Shown here piece after piece: positions 1 through 7,109 of a DNA stretch of 9,115 bases (position 1 is the first letter of the stretch; every line of letters starts with the position of its first letter). Source of the stretch: Acetobacteraceae bacterium (lineage in GTDB: Bacteria > Pseudomonadota > Alphaproteobacteria > Acetobacterales > Acetobacteraceae); the NCBI GenBank assembly GCA_025356735.1, contig JANXRT010000039.1:1-9115 (forward strand), in the 5' to 3' direction. Both the position numbers and the translations under genes were made by a program. The notes beneath the pieces are model-generated. The model had not been told where the DNA came from. It did not search any database and saw only the letters and a list, made by a program, of their open reading frames with translations.

Positions 1-1981
<1,981 letters not shown>

Positions 1982-1983
1982 GC

Positions 1984-2361
1984 TCACGCGCTCTCCGCCA
2001 CGAACGCGTCGTATTCGGCCTGATCCATCATCTCGTCCAGCGCCGACGCATCGACGCCCGAGATGCGAAAGAACCATCCGGCCTCGGTCGGGTCGGCGTT
2101 GACCAGCGAGGGGTCCTCGACGATCGCCTCGTTGACCTCGGTGACGGTGCCGGCGACGGGCGCGAACACGTCGCTCGCCGCCTTGACGCTTTCGACCACG
2201 GCGCAGGCCTCGCCATCGCCGACGGCCCGGCCGGTATCGGGCAATTCCACGAACACCACGTCGCCCAGCGCCTCCTGCGCGTGGGCGGTGATGCCGACGG
2301 TGGCGACGTCGCCATCCAGCCGCACCCATTCATGGTCCCTGGTGAAGCGGGTCTCGGTCAT
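1984..2361 (-). CDS. gcvH: Glycine cleavage system H protein (lipoyl carrier)
   Basis: A 125-residue lipoyl carrier protein that shuttles the aminomethyl intermediate from GcvP to GcvT and is reoxidised by lipoamide dehydrogenase. The start is fixed by the family-typical opening TETRFTRDHEWVRL and by an AAGGA ribosome site a few bases upstream. A longer in-frame extension to 2487 would only read through the end of gcvT. The lipoylated lysine is K60 in the motif VVESVKAASDV, and the usual end, with SLVNADPTEAGWFFRI followed by an acidic helix, is present. Length matches the family (about 125-130). It lies 10 bases after the gcvT stop and 2 bases before the gcvP start, so the three genes are one operon in stoichiometric, coupled arrangement. 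Confidence 0.98.
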   Translation of the reverse strand: MTETRFTRDHEWVRLDGDVATVGITAHAQEALGDVVFVELPDTGRAVGDGEACAVVESVKAASDVFAPVAGTVTEVNEAIVEDPSLVNADPTEAGWFFRISGVDASALDEMMDQAEYDAFVAESA

Positions 2362-2371
2362 GTCGGATCCT

Positions 2372-3505
2372 TCAACGGAGATAGCGATGGGGCTGGAACG
2401 GCAGCGGGGCAACGTGGGCGGGCAGCGCCTTGCCGCGCACCAGCAAGGCAATCGGCGTGCCATCGACGGCGAGGCCTGGCGGCACATAACCCATGGCGAC
2501 CGGCGCGCCGACGCTGGGGCCGAACCCGCCCGACGTTATCGCGCCGACGACGGCACCATTCGGGGCAATGATTTCGGTGCCCTCGCGCGCCGGCGCGCGG
2601 CCATTCGCGCGGATGCCGACCCGTACCCGGCGCGGCCCGTCATGCAGCGCCGCGCGCACGGTGGCACCGCCGGCAAAATCCCATTCCATCTTGCGACGCT
2701 TGCCGATCGCCCAGGTCAGGCCAGCCTCGACCGGGTTGGTCGTGGCATCGATGTCGTGGCCATACAGGCACAGCCCCGCCTCCAGCCGCAGCGAGTCCCG
2801 CGCGCCCAGCCCGGCCGGCGCCACCTCCGGCTCGTGCAGCAGAATCCGCGCCAGGTTTTCCGTCTCGCCGGCCGCGACCGAGATCTCGAACCCGTCCTCG
2901 CCGGTGTAGCCGGACCGGCTGATGACGCACGCGATCCCCTCGACCGGCATCGCCGCCACCGCCATGAACCTCATTGCCCCGGCACCCGGGCACAGCCGCG
3001 CCAGCACCGCGCCCGCGTGCGGCCCCTGCAACGCCAGCAACCCGCGATCCGGCTGCGGCGTCAGCGTCACGTCAGCCGGCAGCCTCGTGCGCAGATAGGC
3101 GAAGTCAGCTTCCTTGCGGGCGGCGTTGACGACAACGGAAAAAGAACCATCGCCGAGATTGGCTATCATCAGATCGTCGAGGATGCCGCCATCGTCGGCC
3201 ATCAGAAGCGAATAGCGTTGCCGGCCTGGCTTCAGCCCAAGGATGTCGCCAGGAACCAAGGCCTCCAGCGCCGCCGCCGCGCCGGTGCCGGAAACCAGCG
3301 CCTGACCCATGTGGGAGACGTCGAACAACGCTGCCCGGTTGCGGCAATGCAGGTGCTCGGCCAGCACCCCGCCACGGCAGCGCCGCGCCATCTCACCGGA
3401 GAAATCGTATTGCACCGGCATCGAGTAGCCGGCGAACGCCACCATGCGCGCGCCCAGCTCGCGATGAAGTGCCGCGAGCGGCGTGGTCCTGAGGTCATCG
3501 GCCAA
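2372..3505 (-). CDS. gcvT: Glycine cleavage system T protein (aminomethyltransferase), TTG start
   Basis: A 377-residue tetrahydrofolate-dependent aminomethyltransferase. It releases ammonia from the aminomethyl-lipoyl group on GcvH and makes 5,10-methylene-THF. Seen: TPLAALHRELGARMVAFAGY near the N-terminus, FDVSHMGQ at 61-68, GGILDDLMIAN at 106-116 (contains the aspartate the family uses to bind and activate folate), SGYTGEDGFEI at 198-208, and GAITSGGFGPSVG at 321-333 of the C-terminal beta-barrel domain. Full length for the family. The start must be TTG at 3505-3503: it has a GGAGA site 5 bases upstream, the nearby ATG at 3498 is out of frame, and the first in-frame ATG (codon 21) would remove conserved residues. 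It is the first gene of the operon, directly behind the glycine riboswitch. Confidence 0.96.
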   Translation of the reverse strand: MADDLRTTPLAALHRELGARMVAFAGYSMPVQYDFSGEMARRCRGGVLAEHLHCRNRAALFDVSHMGQALVSGTGAAAALEALVPGDILGLKPGRQRYSLLMADDGGILDDLMIANLGDGSFSVVVNAARKEADFAYLRTRLPADVTLTPQPDRGLLALQGPHAGAVLARLCPGAGAMRFMAVAAMPVEGIACVISRSGYTGEDGFEISVAAGETENLARILLHEPEVAPAGLGARDSLRLEAGLCLYGHDIDATTNPVEAGLTWAIGKRRKMEWDFAGGATVRAALHDGPRRVRVGIRANGRAPAREGTEIIAPNGAVVGAITSGGFGPSVGAPVAMGYVPPGLAVDGTPIALLVRGKALPAHVAPLPFQPHRYLR

Positions 3506-3557
3506 GGAATTCTCCGCGCGGTCGGGCCGCCCGCCGGCATCATGCCGTCAGGAACGA
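3506..3557 (-). promoter_or_regulatory. Riboswitch leader / expression platform of gcvT
   Basis: This is the short stretch between the second aptamer and gcvT. On the minus strand it holds a perfect hairpin, CGGCA-TGA-TGCCG (3547-3535). An outer pairing GGTCG (3559-3555) with CGACC (3524-3520) could enclose that hairpin and compete with the closing strand of aptamer 2. No run of T follows, so no intrinsic terminator is visible. The ribosome site lies 4 bases beyond the outer pairing. I infer control of translation (or Rho access) rather than intrinsic termination; the pairing is read by eye and not energy-tested. Confidence 0.45.
3511..3515 (-). promoter_or_regulatory. Ribosome binding site deciding the TTG start of gcvT
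   Basis: GGAGA on the minus strand, 5 bases before TTG at 3505. This spacing fits TTG as the start. It would be 12 bases from the out-of-frame ATG at 3498. The site sits just behind the hairpins of the riboswitch leader, so its accessibility could be what glycine controls. Confidence 0.6.
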
Positions 3558-3790
3558 CCCCCCTCTGTCGCGGAACCTGAGAGATTCGGCCGAACACTCC
3601 AATCAGGGAAGACCCTGATCAAGCGCGCCTTTCTCCGTCGGTGCGGCGAACGCGGCTGCGTCCTCCGGCTTTCCAGAGGTCTCGATTCCGGTGCGGTCCT
3701 GGGTGCCTGAGCGTTTCCGGGGGCCGGTTGCGCCTTCGGCGGCGAAGCTGTCCGATACGATCGGGCGGCTCGCACTCTCCCGCGCCGGAT
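3558..3790 (-). promoter_or_regulatory. Glycine riboswitch, two tandem aptamers
   Basis: Cis-acting RNA that senses glycine upstream of gcvTHP. Read on the minus strand, aptamer 1 (about 3790-3683) shows GCGGGAGAGT (from 3783), GCCGAAGGCGCAACC, then GGAAACGCTCAGGC (ending near 3705) and CAGGACCG. Aptamer 2 (about 3680-3558) shows CTCTGGAAAGCC (3678-3667), a GACGGAGAAAGGCGC core, then ATCTCTCAGGTTCC (CTCTCAGG at 3583-3576) and ends ACAGAGGGG. These are the conserved signatures of both aptamers of alphaproteobacterial tandem glycine riboswitches. Aptamer 2 carries a perfect 7-bp peripheral hairpin, ATCAGGG-TCTT-CCCTGAT (3619-3602). Such riboswitches normally turn on glycine cleavage when glycine is high; the position before gcvT fits exactly. 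Confidence 0.95.
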
Positions 3791-3805
3791 GCCCGAGACG
3801 CAGCC

Positions 3806-3834
3806 AGCATGCCCGAACCTGGCGCCACATTCAA
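3806..3834 (-). promoter_or_regulatory. Candidate sigma-70-type promoter of the gcv operon
   Basis: On the minus strand TTGAAT (3834-3829) is followed after 17 bases by CATGCT (3811-3806). The spacing is ideal, the -35 match fair and the -10 match weak. Transcription would begin near 3799, about 10-15 bases before the first riboswitch aptamer. This is the expected place, and there is only a 61-base gap between the upstream lipoprotein stop and the riboswitch. No terminator is seen in that gap, so read-through from the lipoprotein gene is also possible. Confidence 0.4.
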
Positions 3835-3851
3835 CCGCGATCGACGCCGGC

Positions 3852-4385
3852 CTAGCGCACGCGGCGCGACCGGTTGGCCTCCAATTCGTCCGGCGTCAGC
3901 TGAAACCCGGCCGTGACGGCGTAGGCAGCCCCCGAAACCTCCGCGCTGACCGGCAGCACCAGGGTGATTTCCGGCGAGGTCAGGCGAACCTGGCCGACAT
4001 CGGCCGGAAACCTGACCCGGATCGGATACAGCTTCTTGTCGAGGATGCGCTCGCCATTGGTGACCGCGACGAACACCGAAAGCTGCTCCTCGCGCGCCGG
4101 GCTGGCAGCCGGCCCGCGGATCACGTCGAACGACACGGTGACCCTGGTCTGCAGGTCCTTGCTCGTGTCGCCATAGCTGCAGGCACCGGCAACGCCGACC
4201 AGATGGGCCTCGAAAACCTGGTCGGTGAGGTCCCGGCCGGCGCCCGGCCGGTAGCGCGCGAGGTCCGCCGCGTCGGACAGGATACCGGCGCGCGGGCAGG
4301 CGGGCGCGAACTGCGCGTCCCTTGCGCCGCATCCGGCTAGGGCGACGATGAGAAACAACGCAAAGGCAGGGTTTTTATGTTGCAT
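3852..4385 (-). CDS. Small putative lipoprotein of unknown function
   Basis: A 177-residue protein. The N-terminus has K4, a hydrophobic stretch (FALFLIVALAGC, 8-19) and a lipobox LAGC with lipidation at C19, so it should be anchored to a membrane facing the periplasm. The mature part has two further cysteines, C30 (APACPRAG) and C69 (GACSYG), which could form a disulfide. Alternating hydrophobic residues (VTVSFDVI, LSVFVAVTN, ITLVLPV) suggest a beta-sandwich. The C-terminal GFQLTPDELEANR looks like a conserved signature; I recall similar hypothetical proteins in alphaproteobacteria but no function. I chose ATG at 4385 because of the signal peptide; an in-frame extension to 4553 would be translated hairpin repeat. 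The ribosome site is weak. It lies upstream of, and on the same strand as, the gcv operon, and divergent from thrB. Confidence 0.85.
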   Translation of the reverse strand: MQHKNPAFALFLIVALAGCGARDAQFAPACPRAGILSDAADLARYRPGAGRDLTDQVFEAHLVGVAGACSYGDTSKDLQTRVTVSFDVIRGPAASPAREEQLSVFVAVTNGERILDKKLYPIRVRFPADVGQVRLTSPEITLVLPVSAEVSGAAYAVTAGFQLTPDELEANRSRRVR

Positions 4386-4425
4386 GGCCGGATGCTTAGA
4401 CAGATCGAAACAAGCCAGCAAGCAT

Positions 4426-4548
4426 GGGGCGCCGCCCCAAACCCCGCCGGGGTAGCGCCCCGGGGCGCCTGACTTATAAGGATGCGCTCCCGGGCGCTTC
4501 CCGGGCGGGGTCAGGGGCTGAGCCCCAGCCTTTTCTTGATCAGGAAAG
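4426..4548. repeat. Cluster of short GC-rich hairpins in the divergent intergenic region
   Basis: Between the lipoprotein gene and thrB there are consecutive inverted repeats: GGGGC-gcc-GCCCC (4426-4438); ACCCC-gcc-GGGGT (4441-4453); the perfect 14-bp palindrome GCGCCCCGGGGCGC (4455-4468); an imperfect GCGCTCCCGGGCGC (4484-4497); GGGGCT-g-AGCCCC (4514-4526); and an AT-richer CTTTTC/GGAAAG hairpin around TGATCA (about 4530-4548). The dense, same-style palindromes separated by a few bases resemble dispersed extragenic palindromic elements, which GC-rich Acetobacteraceae-like genomes carry in many copies. With one copy in view, that identity is inference. The last hairpin contains the likely thrB ribosome site. 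Confidence 0.6.
4475..4480 (+). promoter_or_regulatory. Candidate -10 element for thrB
   Basis: TATAAG matches the -10 consensus at five of six positions and is the only AT-rich spot in a very GC-rich stretch, 76 bases before the thrB ATG. No acceptable -35 box is found 16-18 bases upstream, where palindromes lie instead. It may therefore be an internal feature of the repeat element rather than a promoter. Confidence 0.25.
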
Positions 4549-4555
4549 CCCAACC

Positions 4556-5512
4556 ATGGCGGTCTACACGGACGTTTCCGACGAGGCCCTGGCGGCGTTC
4601 CTCGCCGAATACGACATCGGCACCGCGGTCGCCTTCCGCGGCATCGCCGAGGGCGTCGAGAACAGCAACTTCTCGCTGCGCACGACCGCCGGCGACTTCA
4701 TCCTGACCCTGTATGAAAAGCGCGTCGATCCGGACGACCTGCCCTGGTTCCTCGGCCTGATGGAGCACCTCGCCGGTCGCGGCATCGTCTGTCCGCAGCC
4801 GGTGCGCGGGCATGACGGGCAGGCGCTGCGCCAGCTTTGCGGGAAGCACGCCGCGGTCACCACCTTCCTGTCCGGCGTTTGGCCGCGGCGAGTGCGGCCG
4901 GAGCATTGCGCCCCGGTCGGCGCCGCCCTGGCCGCGTTGCACCTTGCCGGCCAGGACTACCGCCCGCGCCGCGCCAACGCGCTCGGCCCCGCCGCGTGGA
5001 CCCGGCTGCTCGACCGGTGCGAGGGCGCCGACATGGTGGCACCCGGCCTGCATGCCGAGGTCGCGTCGGCGCTGACCCGCGTACTGTCCGGCTGGCCGGC
5101 CGCCCTGCCCGTCGGCCATATCCATGCCGATCTGTTCCCCGACAACGTGTTCTTCCTCGACGGGCGCCTGTCCGGGCTGATCGATTTCTACTTCGCCGCC
5201 ACCGACATCCTGGCGTTCGACATCGCGGTCTGCCTCAACGCCTGGTGCTTCGAGCCGGATTTCTCGTTCAACGTCACCAAGGCCCGCGCCCTGCTGGCCG
5301 CCTACCAGAAAGTCCGCCCATTGTCCTCGGTCGAACGCGCCGCGTTGCCGGTGCTGTGCCAGGGAGCCGCGGTCCGGTTCCTGCTGACCCGGCTGTTCGA
5401 CTGGCTGAACACGCCGCCCGGCGCCCTGGTCACGCGCAAGGACCCGATCCAGTCGCTGCGCTGGCTGCGCTTCCACCTGCAGGCCCGCAGCGAGCAGGCC
5501 TATGGCATCTGA
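4556..5512 (+). CDS. thrB: Homoserine kinase (APH/choline-kinase fold type)
   Basis: A cytoplasmic kinase that phosphorylates L-homoserine with ATP to O-phosphohomoserine, the penultimate step of threonine synthesis. Its 318 residues match the proteobacterial aminoglycoside-phosphotransferase-like ThrB, not the GHMP-type ThrB of enteric bacteria. Seen: the N-terminal MAVYTDVSDEALAAFLAEYD; the nucleotide-binding lobe with GIAEGVENSNFSLRT (29-43) and FILTLYEKR (48-56); the catalytic loop HIHADLFPDNVFF (188-200) with H190, D192 and N197; and the metal-binding aspartate D210 in GLIDFYFA. The ATG at 4556 is chosen for this conserved start, with AGGA at 4542-4545; an in-frame extension upstream would cross the hairpin cluster. 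The stop lies inside rnhA (11-base overlap), so the two are co-translated. Confidence 0.95.
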   Translation: MAVYTDVSDEALAAFLAEYDIGTAVAFRGIAEGVENSNFSLRTTAGDFILTLYEKRVDPDDLPWFLGLMEHLAGRGIVCPQPVRGHDGQALRQLCGKHAAVTTFLSGVWPRRVRPEHCAPVGAALAALHLAGQDYRPRRANALGPAAWTRLLDRCEGADMVAPGLHAEVASALTRVLSGWPAALPVGHIHADLFPDNVFFLDGRLSGLIDFYFAATDILAFDIAVCLNAWCFEPDFSFNVTKARALLAAYQKVRPLSSVERAALPVLCQGAAVRFLLTRLFDWLNTPPGALVTRKDPIQSLRWLRFHLQARSEQAYGI

Positions 5513-5978
5513 AACGGCGGCATCTGAAACCGCGCCGGCCCCGGAATTCGTCGAAATCTGGACCGACGGCGGCTGCAAGCCCAATCCGGGGCCCGGCGGC
5601 TGGGGCGCGATCCTGCGCTTCAAGGGCCGCGAGCGGGAGCTGTCCGGCGCCGACCCGGCCACCACCAACAACCGGATGGAGCTGACCGCCGCCGCCAGCG
5701 CGCTGGAGAGCCTGACCCGGCCCTGCGCGGTGGTGGTCTTCACCGACAGCGAATACGTCCGCAACGGCATCACCCGGTGGCACACCGGCTGGGTGCGGCG
5801 GAACTGGCGCAACGCCGCCGGCGCGCCGGTCGCCAACATGGACCTGTGGCGCCGGCTGCTGGACGCCGCCCGCGCCCATCAGGTGGATTGGCGCTGGGTC
5901 CGCGGCCACGCCGGCGACCCGATGAACGAGCGCGCGGACGTTCTGGCGACACGCGCGCGAGATGGCGGCGCCGGCTAG
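5502..5978 (+). CDS. rnhA: Ribonuclease HI
   Basis: A 158-residue endonuclease that cuts the RNA strand of RNA/DNA hybrids, removing primers and R-loops. The active-site carboxylates are all visible: D22 (WTDGGCKPNPGPGGWG), E60 (NRMELTA), D82 (FTDSEYV) and D146 (NERAD), plus the loop histidine H136 (VRGHAGDP). The basic handle region WHTGWVRRNW (93-102) is also present. Relative to the E. coli enzyme the residues are shifted by 12 because of an extra N-terminal tail, part of which is the duplicated ASETA. The start overlaps the end of thrB by 11 bases, a gene pairing common in alphaproteobacteria. No separate promoter is seen. Confidence 0.97.
   Translation: MASETAASETAPAPEFVEIWTDGGCKPNPGPGGWGAILRFKGRERELSGADPATTNNRMELTAAASALESLTRPCAVVVFTDSEYVRNGITRWHTGWVRRNWRNAAGAPVANMDLWRRLLDAARAHQVDWRWVRGHAGDPMNERADVLATRARDGGAG
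5505..5534 (+). repeat. 15-bp tandem duplication at the thrB/rnhA junction
   Basis: GCATCTGAAACGGCG (5505-5519) is followed at once by GCATCTGAAACCGCG (5520-5534), one mismatch in 15. In the rnhA frame it encodes ASETA twice. In the thrB frame both copies carry a TGA in the same phase (5510-5512 and 5525-5527), so the first copy ends thrB. Confidence 0.85.
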
Positions 5979-5992
5979 AGAATCGTAACGGC

Positions 5993-7009
5993 ATGAGCAC
6001 CGCCATGAAAAACCCCATTCGTTCCGTGACGGTGCTGGGCGCCGGCATCGCCGGACTTGCCTGCGCCGAGGTGCTTGTGCGTGCCGGCGTTGCCGTCACC
6101 CTGCTCGACAAGGGGCGCCGGCCCGGTGGGCGCGTGGCGACACGCCGGGCGGAGGGCACGGTGTTCAACCACGGCGCGCAATTCGCAACGTCACGCGGCG
6201 CGGGCTTCGGGGCGTTGCTCGACGACCTTCGGGCAGCCGGCCAGGCTGCGCCCTGGCTCGCCGCCGGCAACGATGGCCGGCGCATGAGTTTCATCCCCGG
6301 CATGTCCGCCCTGCCGGCGGCGATGGCGGATCGGGCAATCGCGCTGGGTGCCGTGCTCCGAACCGGGCGCCATGCCGCCTTCCTGCATCCAGCCCAGCCG
6401 GGCTGGGCGGTGCGCCACCTGGCGGCCACCGACATCGGGCCGGGCGAGACCGCCGCTTCGGGCGGCGAGAGGACGTTGCCGCAGGATGCGGTGCTGCTGG
6501 CGCTGCCCGCCAGCCAGGCCGCCAGCCTGCTGGCGACGGCGGCCCATCCTTTCGCCGCCGTCGCCGGCCGCGCGGTGATCGCGCCGTGCTGGGCGGTGAT
6601 GGCGCGGTTCGCCGTCCGCGTCGCCGGCGCCGACGTGCTGTCGGACAGGCCCGGCCCGGTCGCCTGGGCCGCGCGCGAGGGATCGCGCCCCGGCCACGCG
6701 GCGGAGCCGGATGCCTGGACCCTCAACGCCAGCCCCGAATGGAGCCGCGCGCACCTCGAAGACAGCGTGGAACAGGTCAGCCAGGCCCTGCTGGCCGAAT
6801 TCCGTGCCGTCACCGGCGCGCCGGCGCCCGACCTGGCCCTCGCCCATCGCTGGCGCTACGCCCGGGTCGAGACACCGATCGGCCTGCCTTGCCTTTGGGA
6901 CCCCGCTTGCAGGCTCGGCGCCTGCGGCGACTGGTGCCTCGGCGGGCGGGTCGAGGCTGCCTATGACAGCGGGATCGGCCTGGCCCATGCCGTTCTGGCG
7001 GACACCTAG
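5993..7009 (+). CDS. FAD/NAD(P)-dependent oxidoreductase, renalase-like
   Basis: A 338-residue soluble flavoprotein; substrate not predictable. The N-terminal Rossmann fold shows VTVLGAGIAGLACAEVLVRAG with GAGIAG at 16-21, D39 at the end of the second strand binding the FAD ribose, and the PGGRVATRR (44-52) and FNHGAQF motifs typical of the amine-oxidase-like/renalase group. The C-terminal GDWCLGGRVEAAYDSG (312-327) is the second FAD-contacting motif of this group. No signal peptide. The start is ATG at 5993; ATG at 6005 (M5) is an alternative, and the ribosome site is weak for both. It begins 14 bases after rnhA stops, on the same strand, so it may be co-transcribed, though a metabolic link to thrB or rnhA is not evident. 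The family is usually annotated only as predicted NAD/FAD-dependent oxidoreductase. Confidence 0.88.
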   Translation: MSTAMKNPIRSVTVLGAGIAGLACAEVLVRAGVAVTLLDKGRRPGGRVATRRAEGTVFNHGAQFATSRGAGFGALLDDLRAAGQAAPWLAAGNDGRRMSFIPGMSALPAAMADRAIALGAVLRTGRHAAFLHPAQPGWAVRHLAATDIGPGETAASGGERTLPQDAVLLALPASQAASLLATAAHPFAAVAGRAVIAPCWAVMARFAVRVAGADVLSDRPGPVAWAAREGSRPGHAAEPDAWTLNASPEWSRAHLEDSVEQVSQALLAEFRAVTGAPAPDLALAHRWRYARVETPIGLPCLWDPACRLGACGDWCLGGRVEAAYDSGIGLAHAVLADT

Positions 7010-7013
7010 GCCG

Positions 7014-7034
7014 TCAAGGGAAACGTTTTCTTGA
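7014..7034. repeat. Imperfect inverted repeat upstream of the sigma-54 promoter
   Basis: TCAAG (7014-7018) and CTTGA (7030-7034) flank a centre containing the 8-bp palindrome AAACGTTT (7021-7028). The element lies 5 bases after the oxidoreductase stop and about 55-76 bases upstream of the predicted sigma-54 transcription start. It could be an operator or activator site. A terminator is less likely, as the stem is AT-rich with G-T pairs and no T tract follows. Confidence 0.4.
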
Positions 7035-7063
7035 AGCGGCGTGGATAACTCGCGGCTTCTCCG

Positions 7064-7079
7064 TGGCAAGGAAATTGCT
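7064..7079 (+). promoter_or_regulatory. Sigma-54 (RpoN) promoter, -24/-12 type
   Basis: TGGCAAGGAAATTGCT matches the consensus TGGCACG-N4-TTGCW at every defined position but one (A instead of C), with GG (7065-7066) and GC (7077-7078) exactly 12 bases apart. Transcription should begin about 12 bases after the GC, near 7090. That leaves a leader of about 20 bases with a good GGAGA ribosome site before the ATG at 7110. Sigma-54 promoters need an upstream-bound AAA+ activator, so the gene behind it is likely under conditional, often nitrogen- or carbon-related, control. Confidence 0.75.
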
Positions 7080-7098
7080 AGATCCCGCATGAACAAAC

Positions 7099-7103
7099 GG
7101 AGA
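7099..7103 (+). promoter_or_regulatory. Ribosome binding site deciding the start at 7110
   Basis: GGAGA with a 6-base spacer to ATG at 7110. The earlier in-frame ATGs at 7041 and 7089 have no such site. The first lies upstream of the sigma-54 promoter and the second at about the predicted transcription start. Confidence 0.7.
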
Positions 7104-7109
7104 GCCACC

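Noticed and set aside
4511..5839. 442-codon minus-strand open frame opposite thrB and rnhA
   Set aside because: Antisense shadow of two genes with intact catalytic motifs; composition typical of GC-rich shadow frames.
6909..6925. GCAGG-N7-CCTGC inverted repeat as an activator (NtrC-like) site for the sigma-54 promoter
   Set aside because: It lies inside the conserved end of the oxidoreductase gene, differs from the NtrC consensus (GCAC-N7-GTGC type), and short GC inverted repeats are common here by chance.
7014..7034. Rho-independent terminator after the oxidoreductase gene
   Set aside because: The stem is AT-rich with G-T pairs and is not followed by a T tract.
7041..7109. Earlier in-frame starts for the substrate-binding protein (7041, 7089)
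   Set aside because: The first lies upstream of the predicted promoter, the second at the predicted transcription start; neither has the ribosome site that ATG 7110 has, and they would push the signal peptide inward.
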